Source: Streptomyces sp. MJM8645
GTDB taxonomy: Bacteria > Actinomycetota > Actinomycetes > Streptomycetales > Streptomycetaceae
Assembly: GCF_001625365.1 (NCBI RefSeq)
Contig: NZ_LJJF01000001.1
Location: forward strand, 5,636,501 to 5,700,500
DNA length: 64,000 nt
Direction of reading: 5' to 3'
Shown here: piece after piece, positions 41,201-51,200 of the stretch
Layout of the letters: every line of letters begins with the position of its first letter
Numbering within the stretch: the stretch's first letter is position 1
Translations under genes and position numbers: made by a program
Notes under the pieces: generated by a model
What the model saw: the letters and a program-made list of their open reading frames with translations, nothing else
Told to the model about the DNA's origin: nothing
Database searches by the model: none

Positions 41201-42878
41201 CGCCGTCAACGACGGCGCCTCACCGCGGATCTTCGAACGCGAGCTGCCCGAGCTGTACGCCGCCCGCCGCGAGGGCCGCCCGCACCGGCTCGCGCCGCTG
41301 CCCGTCCAGTTCGCCGACTACGCGGCCTGGCAGCGCGAACTGGTGGCCGGTTCGGCCCTGGACGGCGAACTCGCCTACTGGTGCGAGACCCTGCGGGACG
41401 CGCCGGTGCTGCGGCTGCCCACCGACCACCCGCGCCCGGCCCGCAAGGACCACGCGGGCGACCTCGCGGTGTTCACCGTGGACGCCGCCCTGATGCGGGA
41501 GCTGCGGCGGCTCGCGGCCGACCGCTCCGTCACCCTCTTCGTGGTCCTGCTCGCCGGCCTCTACCTGCTGCTGGCCCGCCGCAGCGAGCAGGACGACCTG
41601 GTCGTCGGCATCCCGACCACCGGGCGCAACCGGCCCGAACTCGAAGGCCTGATCGGCTTCTTCAACAGCACCGTGGCACTGCGCGCCGACCTGTCCGGCG
41701 CCCCGTCGGTGACCGCCTTCCTGCACCGGGTGCGCGCCGTGGTGCTGGAGTCCCTGGAGCACCAGGAGATCCCCTTCGACCGGGTCGTCCAGGCGCTGAC
41801 GGACGAGCGCGATCCGGGCCGGAGCCCGCTGTTCGACGTGTTCTACGTGCACCAGGAGCTGCCGCCGATCCAGCAGATCGAGGGCACCTCGACCGGGTAC
41901 TTCGACATCGGCCACAGCGCCGGCAACCTGTTCGGCGGCCTGCCGGCGGGCACCGCCAAGTTCGACCTCACCCTGATCACCTCCGACCGGGTCGGCGACG
42001 ACGCCATGACCGCCTGCCTGGAGTTCAGCACCCAGCTGTTCACGGGGGCGACGGCGGCCGCGTTCGTCGAGGAGTACACGGAGCTGCTCCGTGAACTCGC
42101 CGCCGCCGACGGCGAGTTGCCGATCTCCCGGCTGTGGGCCGGGGCGCCGGTTCCCGCCTCCTCCGACGCGGCGCTGCCAGCCGCCCCCGCCGGCCCGCCC
42201 GGGCCCGTCCGGCTCGACGTCCCCACCGACCGCCCCCGCCCGGGCCGCCCCGACTACACCGAGCGCAGCGTCACCGTCCCGGTCGACGAGTCGCTGCGCG
42301 GCGCCATCGCCCGGTTCGGCCCGCACCCCGACCGGGTGCTGCGGGCCGGCTGGCTGGTGCTGCTCTCGTGGATCGCCGGCCAGGACGAGGTGGCGGTCGG
42401 CCTGCCCGGCGGCGCCCTGCTGCGGGCCGACCTCGCCGACGAGCCCGCCTTCACCGACCTGCTCGGGCGCACCACCCCCGACGGGACGGCCGGCCCCGGA
42501 GCCGAGCCCCCGGTCCGCTCCCGGGGCGACGGGGGAGGCCGCGGCGTCGGTCACGGCGCCGCCCCGGGCGGGGCCGAACTCGACCTGGGGTGGCGGGCGG
42601 AGAGCGGCGCCGCCCCCACGGCGCTGACCGTGCACTACGCCCCCGAACTCTTCGACCCGCCGACCGCGACCGGCTTCGCCACCGGCCTGCGCGAGCTGCT
42701 GCGCGGCCTGCTCGCCGAGCCCGACCGCCCGGTCCACGACGTGGCGGCCGACTACGCCGACTACGCGGACCAGGCCGACGGTGCGGACCACGCCGACCAC
42801 GCCGGCCACGCCGACCACGGCGACGCGCCCGAGACCGTGACCCCGCACCCCGACGACGACACCGTGAGGGCCCTGTGA
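38292..42878 (+). CDS. Hybrid PKS-NRPS protein KS-AT°-T-C-(half C)
   Basis: A 1528-residue protein. The KS (about 14-425) looks active: Cys171 in DTGCNGS, His308 in EAHGSGT and His350 in KTNVGHLDHAAG. The next 290 residues align with an AT domain, but the GHSxG box reads S-S-G586-A-S, so the nucleophile Ser is Gly, and the GQGSQ strand is also gone. An inactive AT remnant is inferred. Then T (774-787, Ser about 781, GGNS) and a full C domain (838-1270, HHAVNDG). Residues 1300-1500 look like the C-terminal half of a second C domain (VPTDRPRPG onward). The tail is an Ala-Asp-His repeat, perhaps a docking element. The extender must come in trans, presumably hydroxymalonyl from the upstream five-gene set. 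GTG follows GGGAGAGA. Confidence 0.9.
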   Translation: MTRTPATAPADTDIAVVGIGARFPDADDLAAFRANLAAGRDSVGDMPAARAAATGLDPDAGYLPMGHLADVHTFDHAFFGLSRREAALMDPQQRIALVLAHQAVEDAGHAASALRGRQVAVVLSAAASGYLGAATEPGPLSALGNVPFALPARIAHVLGFEGPCYAVDTGCNGSLVAVHQACRELRDGEAEYALAGGFSLRPGGLPARQTEGMTELVSPSGRCRAFDADADGTASGEGGAVLLLTTLGRARADGTPVHAVIRGSAVRHNGRAAATISTPSAPAHAAVIGAAWRAAGLDPALAGYLEAHGSGTRLGDAVELEGLAQVFGPRGFGARGRRLPIGSVKTNVGHLDHAAGIAGLVKAVLAVGHGELYPSLHFRRPVDEAALEPVEVVTALRPWEGEERIAGVSSYSLGGINAHCVVQRPPVPPRGDRSGTPRLVGVSARSRTALARLCADLGAALTGPAARDTDLDDVALTLNSGRTHYGHRAAVWARDTAELGRALLERAARLDASAPAGGAPRGGRTRPPAVCLLLSPDAVPDAPGPAELPDALPATGPAARLLAGQLALHRELSRCGVPVGTVLSSGASRYAARYLLGTLTAEDTRELATAAATGAEAAPPDRDRLVAAAERLAAAGPVVFLDPGPGGVLGRLLAERFGPEGQDGARLVTAAGDGDGGFAALLGRLYECGLDLDWTALGPEPGTARRLRLPGHPLAATPCWIRPAPAAPALPVASAAPAVERTGTGPAEDPERWLAEVLGELLHSEQPPGPEADYFELGGNSIIALQLADRIQTRFGFRPRLLDVYEHPAVGAFADLIRRRAGAPAAPALPPITPRDTPPVTSFGQDRIWFHHQLDPDTTLYNLPMVSLISGPLDVDAVRGMWHDLMLRHEVLRSNFAEEDDEPVLRISPEPGDFFTFRDVSADPDPLAAARELVRQAAEHRFDLAHDPLVRVLVVRTAPEQHVLQVTMHHAVNDGASPRIFERELPELYAARREGRPHRLAPLPVQFADYAAWQRELVAGSALDGELAYWCETLRDAPVLRLPTDHPRPARKDHAGDLAVFTVDAALMRELRRLAADRSVTLFVVLLAGLYLLLARRSEQDDLVVGIPTTGRNRPELEGLIGFFNSTVALRADLSGAPSVTAFLHRVRAVVLESLEHQEIPFDRVVQALTDERDPGRSPLFDVFYVHQELPPIQQIEGTSTGYFDIGHSAGNLFGGLPAGTAKFDLTLITSDRVGDDAMTACLEFSTQLFTGATAAAFVEEYTELLRELAAADGELPISRLWAGAPVPASSDAALPAAPAGPPGPVRLDVPTDRPRPGRPDYTERSVTVPVDESLRGAIARFGPHPDRVLRAGWLVLLSWIAGQDEVAVGLPGGALLRADLADEPAFTDLLGRTTPDGTAGPGAEPPVRSRGDGGGRGVGHGAAPGGAELDLGWRAESGAAPTALTVHYAPELFDPPTATGFATGLRELLRGLLAEPDRPVHDVAADYADYADQADGADHADHAGHADHGDAPETVTPHPDDDTVRAL
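42747..42824 (+). repeat. Imperfect tandem repeat in the PKS-NRPS C-terminal tail
   Basis: Short units of gcc/gcg-gac-tac or -cac recur about nine times, encoding an Ala-Asp-Tyr/His-rich tail. The segment lies just before the C-terminus, at the junction with the next synthetase, so it may act as a flexible linker or docking segment. Repeat number may vary between strains. Confidence 0.65.
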
Positions 42879-45800
42879 GCAGCTCCACCGCCACCCCGCT
42901 CGACGCCGCCCGGCGTGCCGTCCTGCGGGACACCCCGCTCCTTCCCGCCGACTGCGTGGCGCGCCTGGTCCGCTTCGAGGGCCCGGTCGGGCTGGACCGG
43001 CTGCGCCGCGCCGTGGCCCGGGCCCTGGCCGAGCGCCCGGACCTGCACACCGGCTACCGCGCCGCCGCCGGGGGCGGCCCCGGCCTGCTCCGCCCGGCCG
43101 ACCCGGCCCAGCCGCCCGCCGTCGCGGTGATCGACCTCGACCCGGAGGAACTGGACGGCTGGCTCGCCGCCGAGCTCGTCCGCCCGCTGGACCTGCTCGG
43201 CGGGCCGCTGCTGCGCCACGTGCTGATCCGCCGATCCGACGGCGGGCTCAGCTGGTTCCAGCGCCACCACCGGCTGGTCGACGACGACGCCGGGCTGGCC
43301 GCACTCGTCCGCCGGGCCGGCGAGCTGTACGCCGAGGACGCCGCGGATGCCGAGACGGCCCCGGCCTCCACCGGCACCTCCGTTTCCACCCCGGACCCGG
43401 ACCCGGACGCCGACCGGGCGTACTGGCGGGAGGTCCTGGGGACCGCCGGCCCCGAGCCCGCCGCCGCCCGCCCGGCCGGGGCCGTCGCGCCGCCGGCCGA
43501 GCTGCCCTGGCTGCCGGTGGCCGACCCGGCCGCACTGGCCCGGGCCGCCCGGGCCGGCGGTGCGGGCCCCGCCGCGGTGCTGCTCGCCGCCGCCGCCGTC
43601 CACGCGCACCGGCTGACCGGCGCCCGGGAGCTGCTGCTCGGACACTGGCGCCCGGCGCCCGGCCCGGGCGGCCGCGGCCTGGTCGTCCCGGTGCGCCTGG
43701 CCCCGGCCCCCGGGCTCAGCTTCACCGCCGTCCTCCGGCAGGCCGGCCGCGCCCTGCGCGCGGTCCGGCGCCACGGCCACCGGCCGGACCTCGACCTGCC
43801 CTGGGGCCCGTCCTCCGGGTACGGCCTGGTCACCGGGATCGCCGACAGTGCCGAGCGGGTGGCGTACGGCCCCGGGACGGTCGCCGTCCTGGCCCGCGCC
43901 TGGGGCGAGCCGCTGCCCGGCCTGTTCCTGCGCGCCGACCCCACCCCCGGCCCGGCGGACCGGGACGGGGCGTGGCGGGTCGCCGCCGGCGGCCACGGCG
44001 CCGACCCGGCGGCCCACCGCCGGCTGGTCCGGCTGCTGGCGCGGCTGGCGGCCCGGCCCGACGAGCCGATCCACTCCTTCGACCTCGCCGACGGGGACGA
44101 GCTCGCCCTGCTGCGGAAGGCCAACGCCACCGAACACGCGGTGCCCGAGACCACCGTGCCCGCGGCGTTCGCCGCCCAGCTGGCGCGGACCCCGTCCGCC
44201 GTCGCGGTGCGCGGCGGGGGAGAGGTGCTGGACTACGCCGAACTGGACGGGCGCTCCGAGCGGATCGCCCGGCGGCTCGCCGGCCTCGGTGTCGGTCGCG
44301 AGGACGTCGTCGCGGTGCTGCTGCCCCGCACGCCCGCCCTGGTCGCGGCCGTGCTGGGCGTGCTGAAGGCGGGCGCCGCCTACCTCCCGGTCGACCCGGG
44401 CCACCCGCGCGGCCGGGTGGAGTTCGTGCTCGCGGACGCCCGCCCCCGGGTGGTCCTGACCACGGCGCAGCTGGCCGCCGCCGTGCTGCCGGAGCCGACC
44501 GCCGACGGCCCGTCCGTCGTCCTGCTGGACGAGCCCGCTGCCGAGCCCGCCGGCCCCGCGCCCGCCGGTCCCGCGCCCGCCGGGGCGACGCCCACCCGCC
44601 CGCTGCCCGGCAACGCGGCGTACGTCATCCACACCTCCGGCTCCACCGGGACGCCGAAGGGCGTGGTGGTCACCCACCGGGCCGTGGCCAACCTCGCCGC
44701 CTGGGCGGCGGCCGAGCTCGGCCCCGAGGCCCTCTCCCGGGTGCTCGGCTCCACCTCGCTCTCCTTCGACCTGTCGGTCTTCGAGCTCCTGGTGCCGCTG
44801 TTCACCGGCGGCAGCGTCGACCTGGTGGACAACCTGCTCACGCTGCTGGAACGCCCGGACTGGTCCGGCAGCCTGGTCAACACCGTCCCGTCGGTGTACC
44901 AGCAGGTCGCCCGGGCCGAGTGGGTGCGTGAGCGGGCGACGACCTACGTGTTCTGCGGCGAGCCGCTGCCCGCCGCGCTGGTCCGCCAGGTGCACGCCCG
45001 CACCCCGGACGCCCGGGTGCTCAACCTCTACGGCCCCACCGAGGCCATCGTGTACGCCACGGCCGGGGCGTGCCCGCCCGGTGCGGACGGTGAGCCGTCG
45101 ATCGGCGTGCCGATCGGCAACGTGCGCGCCCACGTCCTCGACCCGGCCCTGCGGCCCGCGCCGGTCGGCGTCACCGGCGAGCTCTACCTGGCCGGCGACT
45201 ACCTGGCCCGGGGCTACGCCCACCGGCCGGGGGCCACCGCCGAGCGCTTCCTGCCCGACCCGTTCGGCCCGCCCGGCGCCCGGATGTACCGCACCGGGGA
45301 CCTCGCCCGCTGGACCGCCGCCGGCGAGCTGGAGTACGCCGGCCGCACCGACCACCAGGTGAAGATCCGCGGCCACCGGATCGAACTCGGCGAGATCGAG
45401 GCCCGGTTGACGGAGCTGGACGGCATCCGGCGGGCCGTGGTGGTCGCCACCGACGACGGCGAGGGCGACCGCCGCACGACGGCCTTCCTGGTCGCCGCCG
45501 AGGGCCGCCCGGCCGATCCGGAGGCCGTCCGGGCGGCGCTGCGCGAGGTGCTGCCCGCACCCGTCGTCCCGGCCGCCCTGGTCTTCCTCGACGACCTCCC
45601 GACCAACGCCAACGGCAAGACCGACCGCGGCGCACTCGCCGCCCTGGCCGCCGGAGCCGTGGACGGGGCGTCGCCCGAGCCCGCCGCCGCCCCGGCCGCC
45701 GGCCCCGTCGAGGTGCTGCGCGAGCTCTTCGCCGGCGTCCTCGGCCTGCCCGAAGTCGGCCCGGACGACAGCTTCTTCGCCCTCGGCGGCGACAGCATCC

Positions 45801-48265
45801 GCTCCATCAAGCTGCTCCGCCGGGCCCGCCGGGCCGGGCTGGCGCTCGCCCCGGAGGACGTGTTCGCGCACCCGACCCCGGCCGGACTCGCGGCCGTCGC
45901 CACCGCGCTCGACCCCGCCGACCAGGGCGCCGGCCGGCCCGCCGACGGCGAACTGCTCCCGCTGGACGCCGCCGAACGCGCCTGGTTGCAGGCCCGGTTC
46001 CCGGGCCACCGGGACGTGCTGCCGCTGACACCGCTCCAGGAGCGGCTGCTCTTCCCCACCCAGCACAGCCAGGGCGGCGGCGGGGCCTACGTGATGCGGC
46101 TGTGGATGCTCTTCGACGGGCGGCTCGACCCGGCGGCGCTGCGCCGCGCCGTCGAGGCGCTCTGCCGCCGCCACCCGAACCTGGCGGCCGGGTTCGTCCG
46201 CCTCCCCGACGGCCGCCCGGTGCAGGTCGTCCCGGACCGCCTGCCGCCGTTCACGGAGCTGGACCTCGGCGGCCTCACGGCGGCCGAACAGGAGGCGGAG
46301 ACCGAGCGGTTGGCCGCCGAGGCGAGGACCACCCGGTTCGACCCGGCCGACCCGCCGCTGATCCGCTTCACCCTGCTGCGGCTGGGCCCCGGAGAGGGCG
46401 TGGGAGCGCAGCGGTACCGGTTGGAGGTGGTCGCCCACCACACCCTGATCGACGGCTGGTCCAACCAGCTCCTCCTGCCGGAGCTGTTCGCCCTGTACCG
46501 CGACCCGGCCGGACTGCCCGAGCCGGTGCCGCTGCGCGCCCACCTGGCCTGGCTGGCCGGCCGGGACCACGAGGCCGCCCGCCGGGCGTGGCGCGAGGCC
46601 CTGGCCGCGCCGATCGAACCCACCCTGGTGACGCCGCCCGGGCTGCCGCCCGCCGCCGGGTGGCCGGGCCGCCGCTACCGGCCCCTGGGCGAGGAGCGCA
46701 CCGAACGGCTCGGCGCCCTCGCCGCCGGGCTGGGCATCACGCTCAACACCGTGCTCCAGGCCACCTGGGCGCTGCTGCTGGCCGAGCGGACCGGCCGCCC
46801 CGACACCGTGTTCGGGATCATCGTCAACGGCCGCTCGCCGGAGCTGCCGGGCTCCGAGTCCGTCATGGGCTTCCTGATCAACACCCTGCCGCTGCGGATC
46901 ACCCTGCGGCCGGAGGAGTCGCTGGCCGGGCTGCTGACCCGGGTCCAGCGCGAGCAGGTCCGGATGATCGCCCACCAGCACCTGGGAATCCCCGCCATCC
47001 AGCGGGCGACCGGCCTCGGCGAACTCTTCGACACCGTCATGGTGTACGAGAACTTCCCGCAGTCCGGCGACCAAGGCGACGCGCTCCCGGGGGTGCGGAT
47101 CACCGGTTCGGGCAGCGAGACGGCCGCGCACTACCCGCTGTCGCTGATGGCCATCCCGAGGGACGGCGGACTGGAACTCGACATCCTGCACCGGGAGGAC
47201 GCCGTCGACGCCGAGGCCGCCGACGCCCTGCTCGCCCGGCTGCTGGAGCTGCTCGACACCCTCGTCGCCGAGCCGGACACCACCGTCGGCGCCCTCGGCC
47301 TGCTCGACTCCTGGCCCGCGACCGCCGGGCCCGCCCGCACCCCGTTCCCTGCCGACGCCGCCGCCGACGCCGCCGTCCCCGCGCCGCCCGCCGACGGCCT
47401 GGAGCCCATGCTGGCCACCCTGCTGCCGCTGCGCTCGACCGGCACCGGGGCGCCGCTGTTCTGCGTGCACCCGGCCGCCGGGATCGGCTGGACGTACGCG
47501 GCGCTGCTGGGGCCGCTCGGCGACCGGCCGCTCTACGTCCTGCAGTCCCGCGGCCTCGACGGCCGGGGGCCGCTGCCGGCCAGCGTGGAGGAGGTGGCCG
47601 AGGACTGCGTGCGGGAGATCCGCGCCGTCCAGCCCGACGGGCCCTACCACCTGCTCGGCTGGTCGTTCGGCGGCCTGGTCGCCTACGCCGTGGCCGCCCG
47701 GCTGCAGGAGCAGGGCGCGGAGGTGGGCCTGCTCGCGATGCTCGACAGCTACGTGCTCGCCGACCTGCCCGCCCGCTCGGAGGCCGAGGTGCTCGCCGAG
47801 CAGGGCCACGTCCGTAACGCCCTGCTGCGGCTGACCGGCGTCGACCGCCCCGCCGACGCGCCCGCGCCGACCGCCGAGGAGTTCCTCGTCCTCGCCAAGG
47901 ACTCCGACTCGCCGCTCTCCGTCTTCTCCGAACACCACCTGACCGCGCTCGCCGAGGTCTACGACAACAACGTCCGGCTCGGCCGCGCCTTCCGCCCCGG
48001 CCGGTACCGCGGCGACCTGCTCCTCATCGAGGCCGTCCCGGAGACCAGCGGGCCCGTCCAGGACCCGGAGAGCTGGCTGCCCCACCTCGGCGGCGGCCGG
48101 CTGCTGCGGCACCGGACCGACCACGGCCACCAGGACCTCGGCGGCCCGGCCGCCCTCCTCGACCTCGCCCCGGCGCTGCTCGACCGGCTCGGCGACCCGT
48201 CCGGGCCGCACGGGTCACCGAGCCCGTACGAGTCGCACCAGCCGCACGAGCCGGAAAGGAGCTGA
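42875..48265 (+). CDS. Terminating NRPS protein (C°-A-T-C-TE)
   Basis: A 1796-residue protein. The first domain (1-400) is a divergent condensation domain with HHRLVDD in place of HHxxxDG and a shortened C-terminal half; its activity is uncertain. A (415-925) has a pocket of about D-L-F-N-F-G-L-V-Y, nearest in my memory to Ala codes such as DLFNNALTY, low certainty. T (Ser about 972, GGDS). A second C domain (1048-1480, HHTLIDG) follows, and then directly a thioesterase (1510-1775) with Ser1597 in GWSFGG. No A or T lies between the last C and the TE, which is unusual. The final C could join a residue presented in trans or take part in release. The TE makes this the likely last protein of the line although it is not last in gene order. 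Start GTG overlaps the previous stop. Confidence 0.9.
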   Translation: MSSSTATPLDAARRAVLRDTPLLPADCVARLVRFEGPVGLDRLRRAVARALAERPDLHTGYRAAAGGGPGLLRPADPAQPPAVAVIDLDPEELDGWLAAELVRPLDLLGGPLLRHVLIRRSDGGLSWFQRHHRLVDDDAGLAALVRRAGELYAEDAADAETAPASTGTSVSTPDPDPDADRAYWREVLGTAGPEPAAARPAGAVAPPAELPWLPVADPAALARAARAGGAGPAAVLLAAAAVHAHRLTGARELLLGHWRPAPGPGGRGLVVPVRLAPAPGLSFTAVLRQAGRALRAVRRHGHRPDLDLPWGPSSGYGLVTGIADSAERVAYGPGTVAVLARAWGEPLPGLFLRADPTPGPADRDGAWRVAAGGHGADPAAHRRLVRLLARLAARPDEPIHSFDLADGDELALLRKANATEHAVPETTVPAAFAAQLARTPSAVAVRGGGEVLDYAELDGRSERIARRLAGLGVGREDVVAVLLPRTPALVAAVLGVLKAGAAYLPVDPGHPRGRVEFVLADARPRVVLTTAQLAAAVLPEPTADGPSVVLLDEPAAEPAGPAPAGPAPAGATPTRPLPGNAAYVIHTSGSTGTPKGVVVTHRAVANLAAWAAAELGPEALSRVLGSTSLSFDLSVFELLVPLFTGGSVDLVDNLLTLLERPDWSGSLVNTVPSVYQQVARAEWVRERATTYVFCGEPLPAALVRQVHARTPDARVLNLYGPTEAIVYATAGACPPGADGEPSIGVPIGNVRAHVLDPALRPAPVGVTGELYLAGDYLARGYAHRPGATAERFLPDPFGPPGARMYRTGDLARWTAAGELEYAGRTDHQVKIRGHRIELGEIEARLTELDGIRRAVVVATDDGEGDRRTTAFLVAAEGRPADPEAVRAALREVLPAPVVPAALVFLDDLPTNANGKTDRGALAALAAGAVDGASPEPAAAPAAGPVEVLRELFAGVLGLPEVGPDDSFFALGGDSIRSIKLLRRARRAGLALAPEDVFAHPTPAGLAAVATALDPADQGAGRPADGELLPLDAAERAWLQARFPGHRDVLPLTPLQERLLFPTQHSQGGGGAYVMRLWMLFDGRLDPAALRRAVEALCRRHPNLAAGFVRLPDGRPVQVVPDRLPPFTELDLGGLTAAEQEAETERLAAEARTTRFDPADPPLIRFTLLRLGPGEGVGAQRYRLEVVAHHTLIDGWSNQLLLPELFALYRDPAGLPEPVPLRAHLAWLAGRDHEAARRAWREALAAPIEPTLVTPPGLPPAAGWPGRRYRPLGEERTERLGALAAGLGITLNTVLQATWALLLAERTGRPDTVFGIIVNGRSPELPGSESVMGFLINTLPLRITLRPEESLAGLLTRVQREQVRMIAHQHLGIPAIQRATGLGELFDTVMVYENFPQSGDQGDALPGVRITGSGSETAAHYPLSLMAIPRDGGLELDILHREDAVDAEAADALLARLLELLDTLVAEPDTTVGALGLLDSWPATAGPARTPFPADAAADAAVPAPPADGLEPMLATLLPLRSTGTGAPLFCVHPAAGIGWTYAALLGPLGDRPLYVLQSRGLDGRGPLPASVEEVAEDCVREIRAVQPDGPYHLLGWSFGGLVAYAVAARLQEQGAEVGLLAMLDSYVLADLPARSEAEVLAEQGHVRNALLRLTGVDRPADAPAPTAEEFLVLAKDSDSPLSVFSEHHLTALAEVYDNNVRLGRAFRPGRYRGDLLLIEAVPETSGPVQDPESWLPHLGGGRLLRHRTDHGHQDLGGPAALLDLAPALLDRLGDPSGPHGSPSPYESHQPHEPERS

Positions 48266-48269
48266 CCGG

Positions 48270-51200
48270 ATGTCCGCCACGCCCGCCTCTCCCGCCTCTC
48301 CCGCCCGACGACGGCCGCTCACGGCCCCGCAGTCGGGAATCTGGTTCGGCCACGAGGCCGACCCCACCCGGCGGCGGTTCACCGCCGGCCAGTACGTCCA
48401 GTTCCACGGCGCGATCGACGAGGAGCTGTTCGAACGCGCGCTGCGGGGCGTGGTGGCCGGCAGCGAGAGCCTGCGGGTGCGCTTCGAGCCGACCGCCGAC
48501 GGCGCCGTCCAGATCATCGAGGACGCCGCCGACTGGCCGCTGCACCGGCAGGACCTGCGCCACCACGAGGACCCGGCCGCCGCCGCCCGCGCGTTCCTCG
48601 CCGCCGAACTCGCCCACCCCTACGACCTGACCGCCCGCCCGCCCTTCGACCACTTCCTGCTGCGGACCGGCGAGGCGGAGTACCTCTGGTACCTCCGGAT
48701 GCACCACATCCTGTGCGACGGCGTGGGCGGGGCCGGGCTGATGCGCCGGGTGGCGGCCGAGTACACGGCGCTGCACGCGGGCGAGCCGGCCTCCACCGGC
48801 GTGCACGACCCGCTCCAGGCCCTACTGGACGACGACGCCGCCTACCGCGCCTCCACCCGGTTCCGCACCGACGCCGCTTTCTGGGCCGAGGAGTTGGCCG
48901 GCCTCGGCGACCCGCCCCGCCTCGCGGGCGGGCGCGGCGCCCCGACCGGCTCGGGCCCGCGCCCGCCGGTCGCCGTCCGGACGGAGCTGTCCGCCGAACG
49001 CTGGGCCGCTGTCCGCGAGCGCGTCGGCGCGGGCTGGACGGCGCTGTTCCCGGCCGCGCTCGCCGTCGCGCTGCACGCCGACACCGGCGAGGGCACGGCG
49101 GTGATCGGCCTCGGCGTCCGCGGCCGGGACGCCGCGCTGGCCCGGCGGGCCCTCGGCATGACGGCGAACGTCGTCCCGCTGCGGCTCGCCGTCGACCCGG
49201 CCGCCACCGTCGGCGGCCTGATGACGGCCACGGCGGACCGGGTCCGCGCCGCGCTGCGCCGCCAGCGGTACCGCTTCGAGGACCTGCTCCGCGACACCGC
49301 CGCCGCCCGGGGCGACCGGCCGCTGATCGGCCCCACCCTGAACCTGCTGCCGCTCGACCCGGGCCTGCGGTTCGGCGGGATCCCGGCCACCGTGCACGAG
49401 GTCTCGCCGGGCCTGCCCGAGGACTTCGCGCTCGGCGTCTACGACAACGGCCGCGCCACCCTGCCGGTGTTCGCCGACGCGGTCGGCGACTACCCCGAGG
49501 ACACCGTCCGGGCCCACCTGGACCGGGTGCTCGACCTCGTGACGGCGCTGGCCGAGGCGCCCGAGGGGCTCCCGGTCGGCCGGCTGCGCACCGGCGGCGG
49601 AGCCGTCGCCCTGCCCGCGCCCGCGTCCGGATCGGCGCGGACCGAGCCGGACGGCGACACCCTGGTCTCGCTGTTCGAACGGCAGGCCGCCGCCCGCCCG
49701 CAGGCACCCGCCGTGGTGCTGGGGGAGACCGTCCTCACCTACCGCGAACTCGACCTGCGCGCCGACCGGTTGGCCCGCCGGCTCGCCGCCCGGGGCGTGC
49801 GCCGCGGCGACCTGGTGGGCGTCGCCCTGCCCCGCTCGCCGGACCTGGTGGTCGCGCTGCTCGGCGTCCAGAAGGCCGGCGCCGGCTACCTGCCGCTGGA
49901 TCCGGACTACCCGGTCGAGCGGCTGCGCGCGACCATCGAGGACGCCGCGCCCCGGCTCGTGGTGACGGACGACTCCGTCCGGGCGGCGCTGCCCGACGGC
50001 GTCGAGACCCTGCCCGTCGACGGCGCGGACGAGCCCGCCGACCGGACGCAGCCGCAGCGCCCCGGCCCGAACGGAGTCGCCTACGTCATCCACACCTCCG
50101 GCTCCACCGGCCGCCCCAAGGGCGTCCTGGTCACCCACCGCAACGTCACCCGGCTGCTCGCCACCACCGCCGACCGGTTCGGCTTCGGACCGGACGACAC
50201 CTGGACCCTGTTCCACTCCTACGCCTTCGACTTCTCGGTCTGGGAGCTGTGGGGCGCCCTGCTGCACGGCGGCCGCCTGGTCGTCGTCCCCCGGGACACC
50301 GCCCGCTCGCCCGAGGAGTTCCTGCGCCTGCTCGCCGACGAGCGCGTCACGGTGCTCAACCAGACCCCCTCGGCGTTCACCCAGCTGGCCGCCGCCGACG
50401 CCGCCCACCCCGGCCCGAGCGCCCGGCTCGCCCTGCGCTACGTCATCTTCGGCGGTGAGCAGCTCGAACCCTGGCGGCTCGCGGACTGGTACCTGCGGCA
50501 CCCGCAGGACGCGCCCCGGCTCGTCAACATGTACGGCATCACCGAGACCACCGTGCACGTCACGGCCGGCGACCTCGACGCCGCCGCCGTGGCCTCGGGC
50601 ACCGCCACCATCGGCCGGCCGCTGCCCGACCTGCGGGCGTACCTGCTGGACGCCGCCCTGCGGCCGGTGCCCGACGGCCTGCCCGGCGAGCTGTACGTGG
50701 CCGGCCCCGGCCTCGCCCGCGGCTACCTCGGCCGCCCCGCGCTGACGGCCGGCCGCTTCACCGCCGACCCGTACGGTCCGCCCGGCAGCCGGATGTACCG
50801 CAGCGGGGACCGCGCCCGCCGCCGCCCCGACGGCGAACTCGAACACCTCGGCCGCACCGACCGGCAGGTGAAGATCCGCGGCTACCGGATCGAACCGGGG
50901 GAGATCGAGGCCGCGCTCGCCGCGCGGCCCGGCATCTCCGGCGCCGCCGTCCTCGCCACCGAACGGGAGCCCGGGCACAAGGCGCTGACCGCCTACCTGC
51001 TCGGCACCGAGGAGGCCGTCCGCGCGGCCGCCGACCACGCCCACGCGTCGCTCCCGGACCACCTGGTGCCCGCGGCCTTCGTCGCCGTCGAGGCCTTCCC
51101 GCTGACCGCCAACGGCAAGCTCGACGAGCACCGGCTGCGGGCCCGGGAGGCCAGGGCGGCGGACGGCCGGGGCCGGGCACCCAGCGGCGAGCACGAGACC

